In this document: one piece after another, positions 1-5,936 of the stretch | Numbering within the stretch: position 1 is the first letter of the stretch | Layout: each line of letters begins with the position of its first letter | Assembly (NCBI GenBank): GCA_012513395.1 | Contig: JAAZCH010000226.1 | Coordinates: 1-6,940 of the forward strand | Length of the DNA stretch: 6,940 nucleotides | DNA from: Tissierellia bacterium | Lineage (GTDB): Bacteria; Bacillota_A; Clostridia; Tissierellales; Peptoniphilaceae | Reading direction: 5' to 3' | Translations under genes and position numbers: made by a program | Notes under the pieces: generated by a model | What the model saw: only the letters and a program-made list of their open reading frames with translations | Told to the model about the DNA's origin: nothing | The model's database searches: none

Positions 1-147
1 GGAGAAGAATTTGGTGAAGATAGAGTAAAGCATGCAATACTAGAAACTGAAGGAAATTTACTGGAAGAAATTGAAGAAAAACACAGTAACTTTATAGATC
101 TGGAACAACAAGATGATATTGCGATGCTATTAATGAATGTCAATTAG
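1..147 (+). CDS. C-terminal fragment of a probable PP2C/SpoIIE-type serine phosphatase
   Basis: Only the last 48 codons are present; the gene runs in from outside the window and ends at TAG 145-147. The fragment begins with a helix-like stretch (GEEFGEDRVKHAI) and ends QQDDIAMLLMNVN. An acidic pair followed by a hydrophobic beta strand is how PP2C-type phosphatases of the RsbU/SpoIIE group usually end; the second Asp of such a DD pair is normally a metal ligand. Such enzymes dephosphorylate anti-sigma antagonists or other phosphoproteins, but the sensor region that would show its role is not visible. Only 9 bases separate it from pgi, with no terminator, so the two are probably co-transcribed. 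The family call rests on one short motif and on the general shape of the fragment, so it is tentative. Confidence 0.55.
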   Translation, partial: GEEFGEDRVKHAILETEGNLLEEIEEKHSNFIDLEQQDDIAMLLMNVN

Positions 148-156
148 GAGGGAGTT

Positions 157-1458
157 ATGGGTTTAGTATTTGATTACAAAAATGCATTACTAAGAGATGG
201 AGAAATTGAAGAGTTAGAAAAACTGGTGGGGATTGCCCATGAGGAGACAGAACAAAAAACGGGAGCAGGATCTGAGTTTCTAGGATGGACAACACTACCT
301 ACAGATTTTGACAAAGAGGAATTTTCTAGAATAAAAGCAGCAAGTGAAAAAATCAGAAATAATTCTGAATCTTTGATAGTAATTGGGATAGGCGGTTCGT
401 ACTTAGGAGCTAAAGCTGTAATAAGTGGACTTACTAATAACTTTCATAACGAAGTAAACGAAAAATCTAAGGAAAACCCTAAAATATATTTTGCAGGAAA
501 TAATATTTCCGAAAGCTATATTGTAGATTTGTACAATTTAGTTAAGGACCAAGACTTCTCGATCAATGTAATATCCAAATCAGGAACAACTACAGAACCA
601 GCAATCGCATTTAGAATTTTTAAAGAATTATGCGAAGAAAAGTATGGAGAAGATGCTAAGGACAGAATTTTTGTAACTACAGATGCAAAAAAAGGAGCTT
701 TAAAAGAACTTTCCAATGATATGGGATACGAAACTTTTGTAGTTCCAGATGATATTGGTGGAAGATTTTCAGTGTTGACGGCGGTGGGATTACTTCCTAT
801 AGCTGTGGCAGGAATAGATATAGACCAGTTGATGAAAGGTGCAAAAGATGCCCAAGAGAAGTACTCCAATCCTAATTTAAAAGAAAATGACGCGTTAAAA
901 TATGCGGCGATTAGAAATATCCTTTATAACAAAGGAAAAAATATCGAAATAATGGCGAATTATACACCGGAATTGACTTTTGTTTCTGAGTGGTGGAAAC
1001 AACTTTACGGTGAATCAGAAGGAAAAGACCAAAAAGGAATATTCCCAGCTAGTGTTAGCTTTACTACTGATCTTCACTCCATGGGACAGATGATACAAGA
1101 TGGCAGAAGAAATATGTTTGAAACGGTACTCTTAGTAAGAGAACCCGATAAGGATATAATCTTAAAAGAAGAAGATTCAGACTTAGATGGGCTGAATTAT
1201 TTAGCAGGTAAAACTCTTTCTGAAGTAAACAAGAAAGCTTTTGAAGGCACTATGGCGGCACATGTCGAAGGAGGAGTTCCCAATTTAGTATTAGAGATGG
1301 AAAAACTAGATGCTTACAATATGGGAGAGCTCATTTATTTCTTCGAAAGGGCATGTTCGATTTCCGGATATCTACTAGGTGTTAATCCATTTAATCAGCC
1401 AGGAGTAGAAAAATATAAATCCAATATGTTCCACCTGTTAGGAAAACCAGGTTATTAG
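157..1458 (+). CDS. pgi: Glucose-6-phosphate isomerase
   Basis: This is the cytoplasmic enzyme that interconverts glucose-6-phosphate and fructose-6-phosphate in glycolysis and gluconeogenesis. The 433-residue protein is full length for the shorter Bacillus-type PGI class (about 430-450). Landmarks in order are [10 protein letters not shown] (76-85, phosphate-binding SIS fold), SKSGTTTEP (140-148), DDIGGRFS (198-205, first PGI signature), YGESEGK (284-290, holding the expected catalytic Glu), TTDLHSMGQ (303-311) and [10 protein letters not shown] (412-421, second signature, ending in the expected catalytic Lys421). The ATG at 157 follows a very strong Shine-Dalgarno (AGGAGGGAG, 146-154) that overlaps the upstream gene's stop. 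The N-terminus (LVFDYKNAL) matches the family start. No terminator hairpin follows before the next promoter. The product supplies fructose-6-P, the substrate for GlmS. Confidence 0.97.
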   Translation: MGLVFDYKNALLRDGEIEELEKLVGIAHEETEQKTGAGSEFLGWTTLPTDFDKEEFSRIKAASEKIRNNSESLIVIGIGGSYLGAKAVISGLTNNFHNEVNEKSKENPKIYFAGNNISESYIVDLYNLVKDQDFSINVISKSGTTTEPAIAFRIFKELCEEKYGEDAKDRIFVTTDAKKGALKELSNDMGYETFVVPDDIGGRFSVLTAVGLLPIAVAGIDIDQLMKGAKDAQEKYSNPNLKENDALKYAAIRNILYNKGKNIEIMANYTPELTFVSEWWKQLYGESEGKDQKGIFPASVSFTTDLHSMGQMIQDGRRNMFETVLLVREPDKDIILKEEDSDLDGLNYLAGKTLSEVNKKAFEGTMAAHVEGGVPNLVLEMEKLDAYNMGELIYFFERACSISGYLLGVNPFNQPGVEKYKSNMFHLLGKPGY

Positions 1459-1476
1459 AAAAATCCCAAAGCGTGA

Positions 1477-1506
1477 CTTACAAATTTATCTTAAATATGG
1501 TAAAAT
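1477..1506 (+). promoter_or_regulatory. Predicted sigma-A promoter of the CarD-family gene
   Basis: An extended -10 element, TGG followed by TAAAAT (hexamer 1501-1506), sits 18 bases downstream of CTTACA (1477-1482, 4 of 6 matches to TTGACA). Transcription would begin near 1513, giving a leader of about 60 bases before the ATG at 1574. The -10 is convincing and the -35 is weak, as is common when a TG extension is present. Confidence 0.6.
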
Positions 1507-1513
1507 AAATATG

Positions 1514-1551
1514 TTAGATGCGCTTATCTAGATCCATTAAAATGGATTTAG
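1514..1551 (+). promoter_or_regulatory. Two mutually exclusive hairpins in the leader of the CarD-family gene
   Basis: Stem A pairs TTAGAT (1514-1519) with ATCTAG (1526-1531), including one T-G wobble. Stem B pairs CTAGATCCATT (1528-1538) with AATGGATTTAG (1541-1551); it contains a perfect 7-bp repeat (ATCCATT/AATGGAT), one G-T wobble and a very tight loop. Both stems use bases 1528-1531, so they cannot form together. Stem B has no T-tract after it, so it is not an intrinsic terminator. It ends 10 bases before the Shine-Dalgarno AGAGGTGA (1562-1569). A DNA operator at the ATCCATT dyad is an equally possible reading. Confidence 0.4.
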
Positions 1552-1573
1552 TTACATAAAAAGAGGTGAATAA

Positions 1574-2086
1574 ATGTTTGATAAAGGAGAAATGGTTTTT
1601 TATAAAAACATCGGTGTCTGTAAAGTTGTAGATATTACAAAACTAGACTTCGCCATGGATGAAGACCAAAAATATTATGTTATGGAGAGTGTCTTCAAAA
1701 ATGGAGTGAATTATGTTCCAGTGGGGGCAGGCATCGAAAATATTAGAAATATCATTTCAAAAGAAGAAGCAGAAAAGCTTATAGATATGATTCCTGAAAT
1801 AGAAGCAGAAGCCATTTTAGATTTAGCTACGAAAGAAATGACGGAGTATTACGAAGAAAAAATAAACTCAGGTGATCCTTTAGACATATTAAAGTTAACC
1901 TTATCTATTGACAGAAAAAAGGAAATATTGGCCGAAGAAAAAAAGAAATTCGGAGCAATAGACGATAATTATTTAAAAAAAGCAATCGACATGCTATTTG
2001 AAGAAATTGCAGCAGCGGTAGGCATAGAGAAAGAAAAAATGCCCCAATATATAAAAGACAGGACAGGATATAACTTCACAGAATAA
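1574..2086 (+). CDS. CarD-family (CarD/CdnL/TRCF-like) transcription regulator
   Basis: The 170-residue cytoplasmic protein has an N-terminal RNA-polymerase-interaction (Tudor-like) domain at about residues 1-60. It is seen in MFDKGEMVFYKNIGVCKV (1-18) and YYVMESVFKNGVNYVPV (34-50). The helical C-terminal half (about 63-155) has the typical DPLDILKLTL (101-110) and LKKAIDMLFEEIAAAVG (134-150) helices. CarD proteins bind the RNA polymerase beta subunit and change open-complex stability at many promoters; target genes here cannot be inferred. Length is normal for the family. There is no tryptophan anywhere, although mycobacterial CarD uses one to contact promoter DNA. The start has a good Shine-Dalgarno (AGAGGTGA, 1562-1569). 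The gene has its own promoter and an intrinsic terminator, so it is probably a single-gene unit, possibly with read-through from pgi. Confidence 0.88.
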   Translation: MFDKGEMVFYKNIGVCKVVDITKLDFAMDEDQKYYVMESVFKNGVNYVPVGAGIENIRNIISKEEAEKLIDMIPEIEAEAILDLATKEMTEYYEEKINSGDPLDILKLTLSIDRKKEILAEEKKKFGAIDDNYLKKAIDMLFEEIAAAVGIEKEKMPQYIKDRTGYNFTE

Positions 2087-2090
2087 ACAG

Positions 2091-2118
2091 ACAGCCCTTA
2101 AAGTTCAGGGCTGTTTTT
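2091..2118 (+). terminator. Intrinsic terminator after the CarD-family gene
   Basis: A perfect 8-bp stem, ACAGCCCT (2091-2098) with AGGGCTGT (2107-2114), encloses an 8-base loop. It runs straight into five Ts (2114-2118). It lies 4 bases after the stop codon and separates the CarD-family gene from the murB unit. Confidence 0.92.
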
Positions 2119-2158
2119 ATGTATATTGATGTTTTCGTAATGATTGGGAATAGAATAT

Positions 2159-2187
2159 TTGGTTATTAAATAAATTGGTGTTATAAT
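2159..2187 (+). promoter_or_regulatory. Predicted sigma-A promoter of the murB operon
   Basis: A perfect extended -10, TGT plus TATAAT (hexamer 2182-2187), is spaced 17 bases from TTGGTT (2159-2164, matching the TTG of the -35 consensus). Transcription would begin near 2194, about 22 bases ahead of the favoured murB start. A 14-bp inverted repeat overlies it. Confidence 0.75.
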
Positions 2188-2198
2188 TTATTTAATAA
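2163..2198. repeat. Perfect 14-bp inverted repeat over the murB promoter (candidate operator)
   Basis: TTATTAAATAAATT (2163-2176) and AATTTATTTAATAA (2185-2198) are exact reverse complements separated by 8 bases. The left arm fills most of the -35/-10 spacer. The right arm takes in the last three bases of the -10 box and runs past the expected start of transcription. Each arm also contains an 11-base near-palindrome (TTATTAAATAA at 2163-2173 and TTATTTAATAA at 2188-2198), centred 25 bases apart. Because the left arm lies upstream of the predicted transcript start, an RNA hairpin from this promoter is unlikely and a protein-binding site on DNA is the simpler reading. AT-rich DNA makes chance dyads commoner, but 14 exact pairs is long. 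Confidence 0.6.
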
Positions 2199-2205
2199 GA
2201 TATAT

Positions 2206-2210
2206 GGAGA
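2206..2210 (+). promoter_or_regulatory. Shine-Dalgarno that fixes the murB start at 2216
   Basis: GGAGA lies 5 bases before the ATG at 2216. An in-frame ATG at 2204 would overlap this site, has no ribosome-binding site of its own, and would leave a leader of only about 10 bases after the predicted transcription start. The downstream ATG is therefore preferred. Confidence 0.7.
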
Positions 2211-2215
2211 TAGAG

Positions 2216-3118
2216 ATGTTATTTGAAGATATAAAAAATTTAGACATAGGAGAAGTTTTAAAAGGCGAGCCTATGAGCGCGCATACTACCTTTAGAATCG
2301 GCGGACCAGCAGATGTTTTCGTGGTTCCAAAAGATGTAGGTGCATTGATAAAATTATTAAAATATTTGCGTGAAAAGGAAATAAAGCCTTTCATTTTAGG
2401 CCAAGGTTCCAATTTATTGGTTTCTGAAAAGGGAATGAGGGGCGTAGTGATTTCCATTATGGACTCCTTGACTGATTTGGAATTAGATGGAGATGTTATA
2501 ATCACTGGAGCAGGGAATGCAGTCCCAGCTGTCAGCAAATTTGCCCAAAGAAATGGACTTTCAGGCATGGAGCCCATAAGCGGAATTCCAGGATCCATTG
2601 GTGGCGGAGTCGTTATGAATGCAGGTGCTTATGGAGGCGAGTTTAAAGATATAATAATTGATGTTACTGTTATTAATTCTGATTTGGAAGTAGAAGTAAT
2701 TTCCAATGAAAATATGAATTTCAGATATAGAGGCAGTGATGTCTTGGATAAAGGCTATATAGTTTTAGGAACTAGATTACAGCTTACAAAAAAACCTCAA
2801 GAAGAAATAGATGCCTTGATGAAGGATCTGACAGATAGAAGAGTGTCCAAACAGCCATTGAATTTTCCATCAGCTGGATCTACCTTTAAAAGACCAGAAG
2901 GATATTACGCTGCAGCACTAATTGAAGAAGCAGGATTGAAGGGTTTAGTTCACAGGGGAGCTAGGGTTTCTGATAAACATTCTGGATTTATAATAAGTCA
3001 TGATAAGGCTACATTTAAAGATGTTTTGGAACTAATTAGACTAGTTCAAAAAGAAGTTTATGATTATAGTGGAGTCTTGCTAGAGCCTGAGGTGAAGATA
3101 GTCGGTGATGGAGTATGA
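2216..3118 (+). CDS. murB: UDP-N-acetylenolpyruvoylglucosamine reductase
   Basis: MurB is the cytoplasmic flavoenzyme that uses NADPH and FAD to reduce UDP-GlcNAc-enolpyruvate to UDP-MurNAc, the second committed step of peptidoglycan precursor synthesis. The product is 300 residues from the favoured start (304 from the ATG at 2204), normal for the type II MurB of Firmicutes. FAD-domain motifs are HTTFRIGGPAD (23-33), LGQGSNLLV (61-69), SGIPGSIGG (122-130) and NAGAYG (135-140). The substrate domain shows YRGS (171-174) with its conserved Arg, SAGSTFKRP (219-227) with the expected catalytic Ser222, SDKHSGFI (252-259) and LEPEVKIVG (289-297) with the expected catalytic acid. It is first in a four-gene unit and overlaps the next gene by 4 bases (ATGA). 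It has its own promoter with an overlying inverted repeat. Confidence 0.96.
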   Translation: MLFEDIKNLDIGEVLKGEPMSAHTTFRIGGPADVFVVPKDVGALIKLLKYLREKEIKPFILGQGSNLLVSEKGMRGVVISIMDSLTDLELDGDVIITGAGNAVPAVSKFAQRNGLSGMEPISGIPGSIGGGVVMNAGAYGGEFKDIIIDVTVINSDLEVEVISNENMNFRYRGSDVLDKGYIVLGTRLQLTKKPQEEIDALMKDLTDRRVSKQPLNFPSAGSTFKRPEGYYAAALIEEAGLKGLVHRGARVSDKHSGFIISHDKATFKDVLELIRLVQKEVYDYSGVLLEPEVKIVGDGV

Positions 3119-3843
3119 GACTCTTAGGAGACTATCATACTCATACAGTGTATTCCCATGGAACCAGCACAGTAGAAGAAAATGTACTAGAAGCAATAAA
3201 TAAAGGTCTAAAAACCATTGCAATCGCTGAACATGGACCAGGGCATATATTTTATGGAGTAAGTTGGGATAATCTTCGAAAGATGAAAAGAGAAATCGAA
3301 GAACTTCGTATAAAATATGATGGACAAATAGAAATATTATTTGGTTTAGAAGCTAATATTATGGATTTTAATGGTCACCTAGATGTAACTACCGAAGAAG
3401 CAAAGGAATTTGATTTTTTAGCATGTGGATTTCACAATGGTGCGATTCCAAGGGATTTTATTGGAAGAGTTTTATATTCACCCATTAGACATTTTCAAAA
3501 AATTTCTAAATCCTTTGAAAAAAAGATTATAGATTTGGCTACAGATACCATGATAAAAGCGACTTATAATTACGATTTAAAATTTTTAACCCACCCAGGA
3601 GCGAAATTTTATGTAGATGCTAAGAGACTAGCTACTGAAATGAATCCAAATACTGCTTTGGAAATTAATAATAAGCATGGATATTTGGACATAGAACAAT
3701 TGAAATCAATAAAGGATTTATCTTGTAAATTGATAATTAATTCTGACGCCCACAGTGCATCTAGTGTGGGAAATGTTGAACTTGCGTTGAAGCGTTTAGA
3801 AAATTCAGGAATACCAAAAGACAGGGTGATTAACATTGGTTAG
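3115..3843 (+). CDS. PHP-domain metal-dependent phosphoesterase
   Basis: The 242-residue protein is a single PHP (polymerase and histidinol phosphatase) domain, a distorted TIM barrel that usually binds three metal ions. Candidate ligands appear in the family order: H8 and H10 (DYHTHT), H15 (SHG), H40 (AEHG), E79 (GLEAN), H107, H160 (LTHPG), D211 and H213 (SDAH). This is the nine-ligand pattern of the YcdX-type trinuclear zinc phosphatases, so an active phosphoesterase is likely; the substrate is unknown. Histidinol-phosphatase activity is possible, but no his genes are nearby. It lies between murB and rapZ, overlapping murB by 4 bases and the favoured rapZ start by 8, which suggests translational coupling and a link to cell-wall precursor or sugar-phosphate metabolism. 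Its Shine-Dalgarno GGTGA (3104-3108) is inside murB. No signal peptide or membrane segment is seen. Confidence 0.9.
   Translation: MRLLGDYHTHTVYSHGTSTVEENVLEAINKGLKTIAIAEHGPGHIFYGVSWDNLRKMKREIEELRIKYDGQIEILFGLEANIMDFNGHLDVTTEEAKEFDFLACGFHNGAIPRDFIGRVLYSPIRHFQKISKSFEKKIIDLATDTMIKATYNYDLKFLTHPGAKFYVDAKRLATEMNPNTALEINNKHGYLDIEQLKSIKDLSCKLIINSDAHSASSVGNVELALKRLENSGIPKDRVINIG
3823..3829 (+). promoter_or_regulatory. Shine-Dalgarno supporting a TTG start for rapZ
   Basis: AGGGTGA lies 6 bases before the TTG at 3836, an ideal spacing. The in-frame ATG at 3848 is 18 bases away and has only a weak AGTGA directly in front of it. The site sits inside the 3' end of the PHP gene. Confidence 0.65.
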
Positions 3844-4699
3844 TGAAATGGATTTAATTGTAATAACGGGAATTAGCGGAGCGGGAAAATCTACTGCTCT
3901 TAATTGTGTTGAAGATTTGGGATATTATTCCATGGACAATATCCCTCCCCAACTCCTTTCTAAATTTGTAGAATTGTATTTAGAAACAGGAAAAAGAGCA
4001 TCGAAAGTTGCAGTAGTTTTGGATATCAGGACAAGAGAATTTTTCGATGGAATTATGACTGAGCTTAATAGAATAAAAGAATTAGGCATAAATTATCGTC
4101 TACTATTCTTAGATGCCAGCGATGAAAGTATAATAAAGAGATACAAAGAATTTAGAAGACCCCATCCTTTAGCACCAGATGGTAATATTCTAGAAGGATT
4201 AGCAGAAGAAAGAATTATCTTAGATGTTTTGAAAAAAGAAAGTGACTATGTCATCGACACCACGAGACTTACCACACATAAATTAAGAGCGGAAATTTTA
4301 GAAATTTTAGAAAAGGAAAGCTCTTCCAAAATACAAGTATCTATAGTATCATTCGGATTTAAAAATGGGATTTTACTAGATGGAGATTTTATTTTTGATG
4401 CCAGATTTTTAGACAACCCTTATTATGTCGAAAAATTAAGACCTAAAACAGGATTCGATCCAGAAGTTAAGGAATATATTTTCAACAACCCCGTAGCAAT
4501 AGAATATATAGACAAAATAGAAAGTATGATAAAGTTTATAGTTCCAGAATATATTAAAGAAGGAAAATTACTTTTGACAATCGGAATCGGATGTACTGGA
4601 GGCAGACACCGTTCAGTTTGCATTTCTAATGAGTTAGAAAAAAGACTGGAAACAGAAGATTTGAGAATTGTCGTGGATCACAGAGATATAGACAGGTGA
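3836..4699 (+). CDS. rapZ: RapZ/YvcJ nucleotide-binding protein
   Basis: RapZ-family proteins bind ATP/GTP. In E. coli RapZ senses glucosamine-6-P and steers the GlmZ RNA to control GlmS; in Bacillus YvcJ is a GTPase whose exact task is less clear. The protein is 287 residues from the TTG, or 283 from ATG 3848; the family runs about 285. It shows Walker A GISGAGKS (12-19), DNIPP (34-38), RRPHPL (107-112), SFGFKNG (172-178), DARFLDNPYY (188-197) and the C-terminal GCTGGRHRSV (252-261) and HRDI (282-285). It ends soon after HRDI with no basic tail like that used for RNA binding in enterobacteria, so the GlmZ-type RNA role is not supported here. The Shine-Dalgarno favours TTG 3836, while family N-termini fit ATG 3848 equally well. 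The gene is tightly coupled to its neighbours. Confidence 0.95.
   Translation: MVSEMDLIVITGISGAGKSTALNCVEDLGYYSMDNIPPQLLSKFVELYLETGKRASKVAVVLDIRTREFFDGIMTELNRIKELGINYRLLFLDASDESIIKRYKEFRRPHPLAPDGNILEGLAEERIILDVLKKESDYVIDTTRLTTHKLRAEILEILEKESSSKIQVSIVSFGFKNGILLDGDFIFDARFLDNPYYVEKLRPKTGFDPEVKEYIFNNPVAIEYIDKIESMIKFIVPEYIKEGKLLLTIGIGCTGGRHRSVCISNELEKRLETEDLRIVVDHRDIDR
4694..4699 (+). promoter_or_regulatory. Shine-Dalgarno for the TTG start of yvcK, overlapping the rapZ stop
   Basis: AGGTGA includes the rapZ stop codon TGA (4697-4699) and lies 6 bases before TTG 4706. The only nearby ATG (4710-4712) is out of frame, so TTG is the clear start. The arrangement favours termination-reinitiation coupling of yvcK to rapZ. 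Confidence 0.8.
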
Positions 4700-4705
4700 T
4701 TTTAT

Positions 4706-5677
4706 TTGAATGAAAAAGTAGTCGTAATAGGAGGAGGCACAGGCCTTTCCGTTTTACTTACAGGATTGAAAAAATTCACAAAAGAACTAACTGCTATAGT
4801 TACAGTAGCTGATGATGGTGGAGGCTCAGGAAAACTTAGAGCAGACTTGGGCATGCTTCCTCCAGGAGATATTAGGGCGAACTTATTAGCCCTTTCCAAC
4901 ACTAGGGAATCCATGGAAAAGCTGCTTAATTTTCGTTTTCATCATGGCGAGTTAAAAGGCCAAAGCTTCGGAAACTTATTTTTAGCTGCGATGAATGAGA
5001 TTTACGGAGATTTTGGTATAGCAATCAGGGAAACCAGTGAAGTTTTAAATATTACGGGAAAAGTTTTACCAGTTACACTAGATCAAATGGACTTAGTGGC
5101 TGAACTGGAAAATGGAAAGAAGTTCTTGGGAGAGTCAGCGATACCAAAATTTGCCATAAAAGAAAATTCTCCTATAAAAAGAATGTATTTGGAAAATTCA
5201 GAAGTCAAAATTTTAGAAAATTGTCTAAAGGCTATAGAAGAAGCAGACTTAATTGTACTAGGACCAGGAAGTCTTTACACATCAGTTATTCCTAATTTAC
5301 TAATTAATAATATGGTAGACGCAATACTAGATTCCAAGGCAGAAACTGTTTATATATGCAATGTAATGACCCAAATTGGCGAGACAGATAATTATGGAGT
5401 CTATGACCACGTAAAAGGTATCTTGGACCATTCCAAACCAGGAATTTTGGATTATTGTATAGCTAATAGCAGAGAACTAGATTCTAAAGACTCCAGAAGA
5501 TATATTCTAGAAGATTCAGTTCAAATACTTCCAACAAAAATAGACGAAGAAAAACTATCCGATTTAGGAATTAAGCTAATTACTGACGATTTTATAGATG
5601 TAAAAGAAGGATATATAAGAAGTAATTCTATCAATATCAGCGAATATTTATTAAAAATAATACGCAAGGAAATTTAG
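4706..5677 (+). CDS. yvcK: YvcK/GlmR gluconeogenesis and cell-wall regulator (CofD-like fold)
   Basis: YvcK (GlmR) is needed by Bacillus for normal shape and growth on gluconeogenic carbon. It binds UDP-GlcNAc and stimulates GlmS, linking carbon flow to peptidoglycan precursors. The 323-residue length is normal. Motifs are IGGGTGLSVLL (8-18), TVADDGGGSGKLR (33-45), LPPGDIRANL (51-60), GQSFGNLFLAAM (85-96), LGPGSLYTSVIPNLL (185-199), CNVMTQIGET (218-227) and a DHV (234-236) as in Bacillus. These mark it as YvcK rather than the related CofD transferase of coenzyme F420 synthesis, and no F420 genes are present. Small departures from my recollection of the family are Gln86 where His is usual (GHS) and Gly40 where Ser is usual (DDGGSSG). 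It starts at TTG and is the last gene of the murB unit, followed by a weak terminator 83 bases later. Confidence 0.95.
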   Translation: MNEKVVVIGGGTGLSVLLTGLKKFTKELTAIVTVADDGGGSGKLRADLGMLPPGDIRANLLALSNTRESMEKLLNFRFHHGELKGQSFGNLFLAAMNEIYGDFGIAIRETSEVLNITGKVLPVTLDQMDLVAELENGKKFLGESAIPKFAIKENSPIKRMYLENSEVKILENCLKAIEEADLIVLGPGSLYTSVIPNLLINNMVDAILDSKAETVYICNVMTQIGETDNYGVYDHVKGILDHSKPGILDYCIANSRELDSKDSRRYILEDSVQILPTKIDEEKLSDLGIKLITDDFIDVKEGYIRSNSINISEYLLKIIRKEI

Positions 5678-5760
5678 ACTATACTTTAATAAGATTACTA
5701 AATACTTTCGTACAAATAATGCCAGGAATGTTTAAAAAAAATAAAATTTAAACTTATTAC

Positions 5761-5791
5761 AAAGCCTATGGAGAATTAATTCATAGGCTTT
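5761..5791 (+). terminator. Hairpin with short T-run after yvcK (weak intrinsic terminator)
   Basis: A perfect 10-bp stem, AAAGCCTATG (5761-5770) with CATAGGCTTT (5782-5791), encloses an 11-base loop. The T-run is only three bases (5789-5791) and is part of the stem, and AAC follows. Release may therefore be incomplete, and the hairpin may also serve as the 3' end that protects the murB-yvcK message. Confidence 0.6.
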
Positions 5792-5817
5792 AACTAGTAT
5801 TTAATGCATAACGACAA

Positions 5818-5833
5818 ATAAATATGTATTTAT
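5818..5833. repeat. AT-rich 7-bp inverted repeat between yvcK and the Nudix gene
   Basis: ATAAATA (5818-5824) and TATTTAT (5827-5833) are exact reverse complements around TG. It lies between the yvcK hairpin and the next promoter, ending 35 bases upstream of the -35. It could be an upstream regulator site, but dyads of this size arise by chance in AT-rich DNA. The rest of the 5678-5936 gap shows no coding potential and no RNA family I recognise. Confidence 0.3.
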
Positions 5834-5868
5834 CCTGTTTTGTTTTCCCTAGGAGTCTGAGAAATCGC

Positions 5869-5897
5869 TTGCAATCAACATCTTTTGGTGTTAGAAT
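5869..5897 (+). promoter_or_regulatory. Predicted sigma-A promoter of the Nudix-whiA unit
   Basis: TTGCAA (5869-5874) and TAGAAT (5892-5897) are spaced 17 bases apart, with a TG extension (5889-5890) before the -10. The start would be near 5904, giving a leader of about 33 bases. It makes the Nudix-whiA unit independent of the murB unit upstream. Confidence 0.75.
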
Positions 5898-5907
5898 AAA
5901 TATAGAT

Positions 5908-5919
5908 TTTTGTACAAAA
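5908..5919. promoter_or_regulatory. 12-bp perfect palindrome in the Nudix leader (candidate operator)
   Basis: TTTTGTACAAAA is a perfect palindrome lying just downstream of the expected transcription start and 2 bases ahead of the Shine-Dalgarno region (GGGAGTGGA, 5922-5930). A near copy, TTTCGTACAAA, lies at 5706-5716 shortly after yvcK. Its position suits a repressor site, but the regulator is unknown. Confidence 0.35.
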
Positions 5920-5936
5920 TTGGGAGTGGATAATAT

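Noticed and set aside
71..98. Possible promoter (TTGAAG, 16-base spacer, TATAGA) for pgi inside the upstream phosphatase gene
   Set aside because: Both boxes match only 4 of 6 positions, and such matches are frequent in AT-rich coding DNA.
516..869. Minus-strand open frame of 117 codons inside pgi
   Set aside because: It lies wholly within a well-supported pgi gene, has no family resemblance, and no ribosome site or promoter was evident.
2188..2598. Minus-strand open frame of 136 codons over the 5' part of murB
   Set aside because: It mirrors conserved murB codons (for example Gly/Pro-rich motifs read backwards) and has no recognisable domain.
4874..4893. AGGGC/GCCCT hairpin followed by TTT within yvcK
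   Set aside because: Only 5 bp with a 9-base loop, inside coding sequence for the conserved LPPGDIRANL region; too weak for a terminator.
5730..5753. GTTTAAA/TTTAAAC inverted repeat with a 10-base A-rich loop
   Set aside because: Low-complexity A/T sequence with a weak stem; expected by chance here.
5680..5791. A small RNA running from a TATACT box at the end of yvcK to the hairpin at 5761-5791
   Set aside because: No acceptable -35 lies upstream of TATACT and no known RNA family is recognisable, so the hairpin is better read as the yvcK 3' end.
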